Shown here: piece after piece, positions 52,201 to 61,200 of the stretch | How positions within the stretch are numbered: the stretch's first letter is position 1 | Layout: each line of letters opens with the position of its first letter | Source: CAXXHQ01 sp963665265 | GTDB lineage: Bacteria; Planctomycetota; Planctomycetia; Pirellulales; Thermoguttaceae | Length of the DNA stretch: 64,000 nucleotides | Assembly: GCA_963665265.2 (NCBI GenBank) | Contig: OY762224.2 | Span: 3,596,001-3,660,000, forward strand | Direction: 5' to 3' | The notes under the pieces: generated by a model | Databases searched by the model: none | Told to the model about the DNA's origin: nothing | What the model saw: the letters and a program-made list of their open reading frames with translations, nothing else | Made by a program: the position numbers and the translations under genes

Positions 52201-55200
52201 AATCAGGTCGGGTTGCAGTGGACCGACAATTCGGCGAATGAAACGCAATACGTCATTGAACAGCTGATTGACGGAACATGGACCTCAATCGGAGTCGCCG
52301 CTTCCGCGACGACCGCGACGATTTCTCGCACGTTCGTCGTCGGCGCTCAATATGCATTCCGCGTTCGCGCGGTCAATAACGTCGCAACCTCGCTTCCCTC
52401 AAACGAGTTTAGCGTTACCGCAGCTTGGCCTTCCGCGCCAAGCGGTTTGACGGTAACCGCCGCGTCCGACTCGCGGATCGATTTGACGTGGCAAGATAAC
52501 TCGGGGAATGAAACTGGATTTCTAATTCAACGGAGCGAAGACGGAATTAGTTGGACGACCCTACAAAACGTCGCGGCCAATTCAGTCAGTTGTTCGGACT
52601 CCCTGAATTTGACCGAAGGCAAACGATACTACTATCAAGTGAAGGCTCTTGCCGCCGCCCCCAACGCCGACTCTTCGTTCTGCGCCGCTCAAAGCGCGGT
52701 AACGTTCCTAGCCGCGCCAAGCAATCTGGCCGTCGTCTCAATTTCTGCTGACAGCGTAACGTTATCGTGGCACGACGCGTCGAATCAAGAAACAAAATAC
52801 GTCGCGGAACTATTCGTCAACGGCGTTTGGACCCAAATCGGCGGCGATTTGTCGGCCGTCACGGCGGCGACGCATATCGGTCAAGCGACGATCGCATCTG
52901 CTTTTGAATTCGGAAAGACGTATAAGTTCCGAGTCACCGCCAAAAGCGCCGTCGTCTCTTCTGCGCCCTCGAATGAAGCTACCGTCACTGCAACATGGGC
53001 CGTCGCGCCGCAATTATCGATCAAGTCCACTCTTTCCAGCAGTAACGCTCTTCAGTTGAATGGTTCCATCGTCGATCCGGATTCGAATTCATGGACCTTG
53101 ATGGTCAATTATGGCGACGGGATTGAACATTCCGTAACGTACGATGCCAACCATAGTTTTAGTTTGAATCCCGTTTTCTCCCAACCGGGATCGTATCGCA
53201 TTACTATCACTGTTAACGACGGAACATCCGCCTCCGTCAGTAGTACGCTCGAGTTCGTCAAAGTATCTTCCGATACGCTTGGAAACATATCGATCGGCAA
53301 GGAATGGGTGTTCGCTCTGGACGGGGAGTTCAATCTAAACGGCTCGATTTGCGGTGAGGGAGACGTCGAGATCAAAGCGGGTGGGCTGCTTAAGGTAAAC
53401 CACTCCGATCCGGTAACCGTCGCAAGTGACATTATCGGAGCAGGAGGCGTTGAGGTCGACAGCTCGGCTGTGTTTACGGGTACGAACACGTACGTAGGCG
53501 GCACCTACATTTCCGGAACGCTGCAAATCGGCGACGGCGGATCTGCGGGAAGCATCATCGGCAACGTGACCGGCTCCGGTAAGTTGATCTTCAATCTCAA
53601 CAACGGAAATGTATTTGACGGCGTCATCGCTATCAACATGAATGTAGAAATTGCCAAGGGAAGTACGTTGCGACTTGGCGCAAATGCCGTACTCCCCACC
53701 AACGACCTCGATACTAATACTTCCTGCGAGACAACAGTATATGTTTACGGCACACTCGACTTAAACGGCCATTCCGTGTCGATAGGGAACTTGTCGGGCG
53801 ACGGCTTCATCACATCCAACGCAAAGGGCCTTTGCACTCTCACGGTTCTTTTTGGCGACAGTTTCTACGGTGTGATTAACGACGGTTCGGGAAGCGACGA
53901 ACGTCTCGCGCTCAACGTCGGCCAATATGGCATGAAGTTATACAGCAATAATTCGTATAGCGGCGGAACGACGATCAGCAGCGGCGGAACGCTCACCTTA
54001 AGCAAGACGGACTATTACGACTCGAATAACGACCATTTTTATACAAGCGGCGGAACGCTGGGACTGGGCGACGTCAACATCGAGACTGGCGCTAAGTTGG
54101 CGGTTTCGGGTTTAGGCTTCGACGCCCCCGTTGTTATTCGTAACAAAATCAGCGGCGAAGGATCCGTCGAAATTGGCTACTCAACCGTTTTCACGGGAAC
54201 AAACGACTACAAAGGCGGCACCTACATTTCCGGAACGCTGCAAATCGGCGACGGAGGATCTGCGGGAAGCATTGTCGGCAGCGTGACCGGCGGCGGTAAG
54301 CTGATCTTTAATCTTAACGACGGAAATGAATTTAATGGTGCAGTCGGTATTTATCTTCAAGTAGAAATCGCTAAGGGAAGTTCGTTGCGGCTTGGCGCGA
54401 AGGCCGTCCTACCCAACGCTTATTCCAGGGCGGGAACCGTTTGCGTTTACGGCACGCTCGACCTAAACGGCCATTCCGTCTCAATATGGAACTTGACGGG
54501 CGATGGCGTCATCACGTCCAACGCAAAGGGGCTTTGCACTCTCACGGTTCTTTTTGGCGACAGTTTCTACGGTGTGATTAACGACGGTTCCGGAAGCGAC
54601 GAACGTCTCGCTCTGAACGTCGGCCAAGATGGCATGAAGTTATACAGCAATAATTCGTATAGCGGCGGAACGACGATCAGTAGCGGCGGAACGCTCACCT
54701 TAAGCAAGACGGACTATTCCGACTCGAATAACAACCATTTTTATACAAGCGGCGGAACGCTGGGACTGGGCGACGTCAACATCGAGACTGGCGCTAAGTT
54801 GGCGGTTTCGGGTTTAGGCTTCGACGCCGCCGTTGTTATTCGTAACAAAATCAGCGGCGGTGGATCCGTCGATATTGGCTACTCAACCGTTTTCACGGGC
54901 ACAAACACGTACACAGGCGGCACCTACATTTCCGGAACGCTGCAAATCGGCGACGGCGGATCTGCGGGAAGCATCATCGGCAACGTGAAAGGCATCGGAA
55001 CGCTGATATTCAATCGGAGCGACAACATTACGTTCTCGTACCTGATTTCGGGATCCCTCAATCTGGTCCAGCAGGGCGCTGGCGTATTGACGTTGACCGG
55101 GAATAACAATTATTCCGGCACGACGACGATCAGCCGAGGAACAATTTCGGTAAGCAATATTATTGTAAGCGGCGGTTCCAGCAACCTCGGCAATGCCACA

Positions 55201-58200
55201 AGCGCAATCGTTCTCGGCGACGACTCGCATCAAGGCGTTCTTGCCTACACCGGCAATTCGGTCACTCTTACTCGTACATTCTCGATTAACGCCGGCGGCG
55301 GGGAAATAAACGTCACAACCTACGGCACAACCTTGGATTCCAATGATATTGACGGTTCCGGCAGCGCCAGGTTAACGAAGTCTGGCGCTGGAGCTCTCTC
55401 TCTCGCGGTCAACAACCGCTTTACTGGCGACATCAAGATTACCGGAGGAACTTTAGTTCTCGGTTGCGCGAACGCTCTAGCCAACAGCGTTCTTGACTAC
55501 GACAGCTATGGCGGCAACTTGAGCTTCGGTACCCAAACCAGCGTCACCTTGGGCGGATTGAAGGGCGGGCAAGCGCTCGCCTTAAGAAACGACAACAATG
55601 CCGCAGTCTCTTTGACGGTCGGCAATTTGACTTCGACTACGTATTCCGGCGTTTTAAGCGGAGCCGGAAGCTTGACGAAAACAGGGGCAGGCAACTTAAC
55701 GCTTTCCGGCAATAACACGTTTACGGGCACAACAAAGATCAATCAAGGAAAACTAATCGTTGGCCATGCCAATGCTCTGGCAAACTCCACTCTCGATTTC
55801 AGCTATTATGGCGGCACTCAGTTGCTCCTGTTCGCCGTCAACTCCGCAAACATCGGCAGCCTCCAAGGAAGCATGAACTTTTCGCTGACAAACATTGCAG
55901 GCGGAGCTGTTGCATTGTCTGTCGGAAGCCTCGGACTTTCTTCATCTTACTCCGGATATATTTCTGGAACAGGCTCGCTAACGAAAGAAGGCAACGGCAC
56001 GTTGACTCTTTCAAAATACGACAGCTACTCTGGCGCGACGACGATGAACGCCGGCGCATTGGTTCTCAAAAGCACGTTAAGCGGCGGAGCCGTCATCAAC
56101 GGAGGCACGATGACCCTCGTTGGCGCGTTAAGCGGCGGAGCCGTCATCAACGGAGGCACGCTGCAAGTCGGCGATGGAACGACCAACGGCACCATCTCCG
56201 GTTCAATTGTCAATAATGCGCAATTAATTTTTGTGACGGCCTCATCGACGCAATATTATAACGGCGTTATTTCAGGAACTGGAACGTTAACGAAAACCGG
56301 TTCCGGCACGTTGATTCTTTGCGGCTCGGTCAATTGCGGCGTGACGACGATTAGTCAAGGCACGTTGCAAATCGGCGATGGAACGACCAACGGCACCATC
56401 TCCGGTCCGATCGTAAACAACTCCGCCTTAACGTTCTTGACGGCGGCCTTGACTACGCAAACCTACGGCGGCGTCATCACCGGCTCCGGAGCGACGACTA
56501 AGTCCGGCAGCGGAACCTTAACGCTCTCAGGCAACAACGCCTACACCGGCCTGACGACGATGAACGCCGGCGCGTTATTTTTAAACGGCGCGTTAAGCGG
56601 CGGAGCCGTCATCAACGGAGGCACGATGACCCTCGTTGGCGCGTTAAGCGGCGGAGCCGTCATCAACGGAGGCACGATGACCCTCGTTGGCGCGTTAAGC
56701 GGCGGAGCCGTCATCAACGGAGGCACGCTGCAAGTCGGCGATGGAACGACCAACGGCTCCATCTCCGGTCCGATCGTAAATAACTCCTCCTTAACGTTCT
56801 TGACGGCGGCCTTGACTACGCAAACCTACGGCGGCGTCATCACCGGCTCCGGAGCGACGACTAAGTCCGGCAGCGGAACCTTAACGCTCTCAGGCAACAA
56901 CGCCTACTCCGGCGCGACGACGATGAACGCCGGCGCGTTGTTTTTATACGGCACGTTAAGCGGCGGAGCCGTCATCAACGGAGGCACGATGACCCTCGTT
57001 GGCGCGTTAAGCGGCGGAGCCGTCATCAACGGAGGCACGCTGCAAGTCGGCGATGGAACGACCAACGGCTCCATCTCCGGTCCGATCGTAAATAACTCCG
57101 CCTTAACGTTCTTGACGGCAACCTCGACTACGCAAACCTACGGCGGCGTCATCACCGGCTCCGGAGCGACGACTAAGTCCGGCAGCGGAACCTTAACGCT
57201 CTCAGGCAACAACGCCTACACCGGCGTGACGACGATGAACGCCGGCGCGTTGTTTTTATACGGCACGTTAAGCGGCAGAGCCGTCATCAACGGAGGCACG
57301 ATGACTCTCGTTGGCGCGTTAAGCGGCGGAGCCGTCATCAACGGAGGCACGCTGCAAATCGGCGACGGAACGACCAACGGCTCCATCTCCGGTCCGATCG
57401 TAAATAACTCCGCCTTAACGTTCTTGACGGCAACCTTGACTACGCAAACCTTCGGCGGCGTCATCACCGGCTCCGGAGCGACGACTAAGTCCGGCAGCGG
57501 AACCTTAACGCTCTCAGGCAACAACGCCTACACCGGCCTGACGACGATGAACGCCGGCGCGTTATTTTTAAACGGCGCGTTAAGCGGCGGAGCCGTCATC
57601 AACGGAGGCACGATGACCCTCGTTGGCGCGTTAAGCGGCGGAGCCGTCATCAACGGCGGCACGATGCAAGTCGGCGACGGAACGACCAACGGCTCCATCT
57701 CCGGTCCGATCGTAAATAACTCCGCCTTAACGTTCTTGACGGCAACCTTGACTACGCAAACCTTCGGCGGCGTCATCACCGGCTCCGGAGCGACGACTAA
57801 GTCCGGCAGCGGAACCTTAACGCTCTCAGGCAACAACGCCTACACCGGCGCGACGACGATTAGTCTAGGAACGCTTTGCGTCACCGGCTCAATCACCGAC
57901 AGCGCCGTCACTGTCGCTAGCGGAGCGACCCTCTCGGGCACAGGAACGGTTGGCGAAGTAACCGTAAACGGAACGATCGCTCCTGGCGTCGGCGGCGTCG
58001 GAACGCTGAACGTCGGCAACCTAACTTTCGAATCCGGCTCTAGGTACTACGCCGATCTGACGACCGGCGGCTACGATCAAATCAACGTCACCGAAACGGC
58101 GAACCTCAGCAACGCGGCGCTCAGCATTAACAGTTCTCGTCCGGATATCGCCGGCGACGTTTTGGTGTTGGTTAAAAACGCCGGCGTCAACGCCGCAGGC

Positions 58201-61200
58201 GCGTTTCTCAATTTGAGCGAAGGGGCGGCGGTAACCGTCAGTTCCTCGAAATACTTGATTACCTACTGCTACAACGCCGAGACCGGCGAGTTCGGCGCTG
58301 GCAACGATGTGGCCCTGATGAACGTCCGGCTCGCCGCCCCAAGCGATTTGCAGGCCACGACGGCATCCAATAGCGAAATCGATTTAACATGGACGAAGAA
58401 TTCGACTTTTGCGAAAGGTTACGTGATTGAACGCACGACGAACGATACCGTCTGGACTCCGATAGGATCGACGACCGGCAACAACTCAACCAGCTTCAGT
58501 GATTCCGAGTTGACCGAGGGCAAGGTTTACTACTATCGTGTTCGGGCGACGTTCGACTCGTATCAATCGGACGCATGCGACATGGTCTATGCCATTACGC
58601 TGCCGGCCGCCCCGACCGGTCTTGCCGTTTCGTTCGTCAACGGCGGACAAGCGAACTTAATTTGGCAAGATCATTCCGCGGTCGAAGTCGGCTACTCCGT
58701 CGAACAACTAGTCGACGGTCAATGGCTGCAGGTCCAAACGACGACCTCCGGCACGGGCGCAATAAGCGCCGCTTTAACAGGTACTTTCGATCCTACGGTA
58801 AGCTATTCGTTCCGGGTCCTCGCTTACCTAAATGATTTCACCGCCGCGCCAGTCTATTCGTTGCCTACGATCGCGTCGAAAACTACCCCTGCATGGCCGG
58901 CAGTTCCGACTGATTTGGCCGTCACGGCGGTATCCGACGCCGAGATTGATCTTAAATGGACGGCCGCTTCGGGCGCAACGGAGTATAAGATCGAACGCAG
59001 TGCCGACGGCCTTTCTGACTGGAGGCAAATCGGAACGACCGCGAATAACTACTACAACGACTCCAGCATAACGGAAGGCGAAGGAACGCTTCGCTACTAC
59101 CGTGTGCTGGCGACGAAAACCAACGAAGGCGATTCCGCTTTTACCAACGTCACCTCCGCAACGACGTTGCCTGCCAAACCCGCTTCCGTTCAAATTACTG
59201 AATTAGACGGCGGACATGTGACTCTTGCGTGGAGCGATACGTCTAATATTGAGTCTGGTTATGTCATCGAACAGAAGCAATCTGACGGTTCATGGCTAGC
59301 AATTCAGACGACCAATGCGAATGCGGAAAACGTTAGCATTGAGGGAGATTTCGTTTCAACGACTTGCTATACGTTCCGTGTGCGAGCCTTCAAAATTTAT
59401 CCCGATTATTGCGATTACTCGCTTGCTGAAGAGGCGTCCGCTGCGACGCTTTCCGTGCCAGCCGCTCCAACCGGTTTATCTGCCACGGTCGTGTCGGCAT
59501 CGACAATCGATCTCCGATGGACAAACGCGGCGACGAATGAAACTGGTTACGAGATTTGGCGATGTACTGTCGGAGGCTCTTGGAATCTTCGTTCGACCGA
59601 ACTGCCCGATACGACCTATTTCCACGATACCGAACTGAGTGATGGCGTCGCGTACTCCTATCGCGTTCGCGCGATAAACCTCGTTGGCAATTCCGCCTAC
59701 ATTTACGCTTCCGCCGTTACGCCGATTCTTGCGCCTTCCGCGGTCAACATTACGGCAACTAGCGGTTCGCAAATGACTGTACGCTGGAGTGGCGTTTCCG
59801 GAAACGAAACCGGCTACAGCGTTTTCCAATTTATTGACGGCGATTGGCAACAAGTCGCGATTGCCGAAAAGGACGCTACGAGCCAGGTTATCGCCGGAAC
59901 GTTCAACCCGGCAACGGAATATGCCTTCGCCGTGGCGGCGTTCAATCAATTCACGACGTCTTCGCTTGCTGAAGGTTCCGTCACTACCGAAAGATGGCCC
60001 GTCGCACCAAGCAATCTTTCCGTCGTTTCAGCATCGAACTCGTCAATATCCTTAATTTGGACCGGTTCCGCCAACGCGACTGGCTATACGATTGAGCAAA
60101 AAGAAGCCGGAAGCGCCGTGTGGACTTTTGCAGGAACCGCACTAGCCGCCTCCCCCTCATTCTCGGCGATAAATCTAAAGTCGGGCGGAACGCAATACTC
60201 ATTCCGAGTGTACGCCACTGGGACATACGGCAATTCAGATTACTCGAATCTAGCCGTAGGCCAAACGCAAAACCAAGCGCCTTCCGTCACCGAGTCCCCT
60301 TATGCCGATGAGGATACGGTCACGACGACCGATACCATCCTGCACGTCTCCGCAACGGACGATGGCGGCTCCGATGGCCTTACCTATACATGGTCGGTTT
60401 CACCATCGGAGAACGGCGGTGATGTCTTCTTTGACGCCTCGAACCGTTCGAACGGCGCTGCGGATATCCAAGTCACTTTCACGGCCGCCGGCAACTATAC
60501 CTTCCAAGTCACGATCTCCGACGCTCATGGTCGATTTGTGACGAGCTCTAGTTTGCATGTGACCGTCAACCAGACTCTCACCTCTATTGAAGTGACGCCG
60601 GGCGATGCCGCAATTACGCGAGGCGACACGAAACAGTTCACAGCGACCGGGATTGACCAATTCGGCGATGAGATGCAATTGGACGACGTGACTTGGTCCG
60701 TCAGCGGCGGAGGCTCTATTTCTAATGGACTCTACACGTCAACGACAACCGGCGACGAGGCCACGTACGCTATCACCGCCACGTTCGGCGAAAAAACCGG
60801 TACTGCAAATATCGCCGTCAAGAAGCGTGTTGGTTTCTGTGAAAATGTGTCGGTGTACGCGGGGGCATACGATGAAATGTGGTGGCCGAATTTTCCGACT
60901 TCCACGAAAGATGTTGACCTTAGCAATTACCACCAGGTCACGCGGATCGAGCTAACGAATTTGGATTATGCTGGACTTGATTATCACATCGTCAGTTTCG
61001 ACACACCAAGTGGCCATGTGGTCATCGACTTTACCAAAATGGCTGCTGGTACATTTGTAACAGACCTTGGGAGTGCAGTTTTCAATGGTGGGATTATAAC
61101 AAAGGATTACAACCCAAACCTAGTTGTCTACAGACCGCCCGGCGGCTGGGAAGCTCCTTTTTCGATAGTTTTCTCACAACCTGTTGAAAACTTGCACTTC

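Noticed and set aside
56541..57836. Pro/Val-rich minus-strand frames within the giant gene
   Set aside because: They repeat with the 312-bp DNA repeats and are simply the antisense of the beta-helix units.
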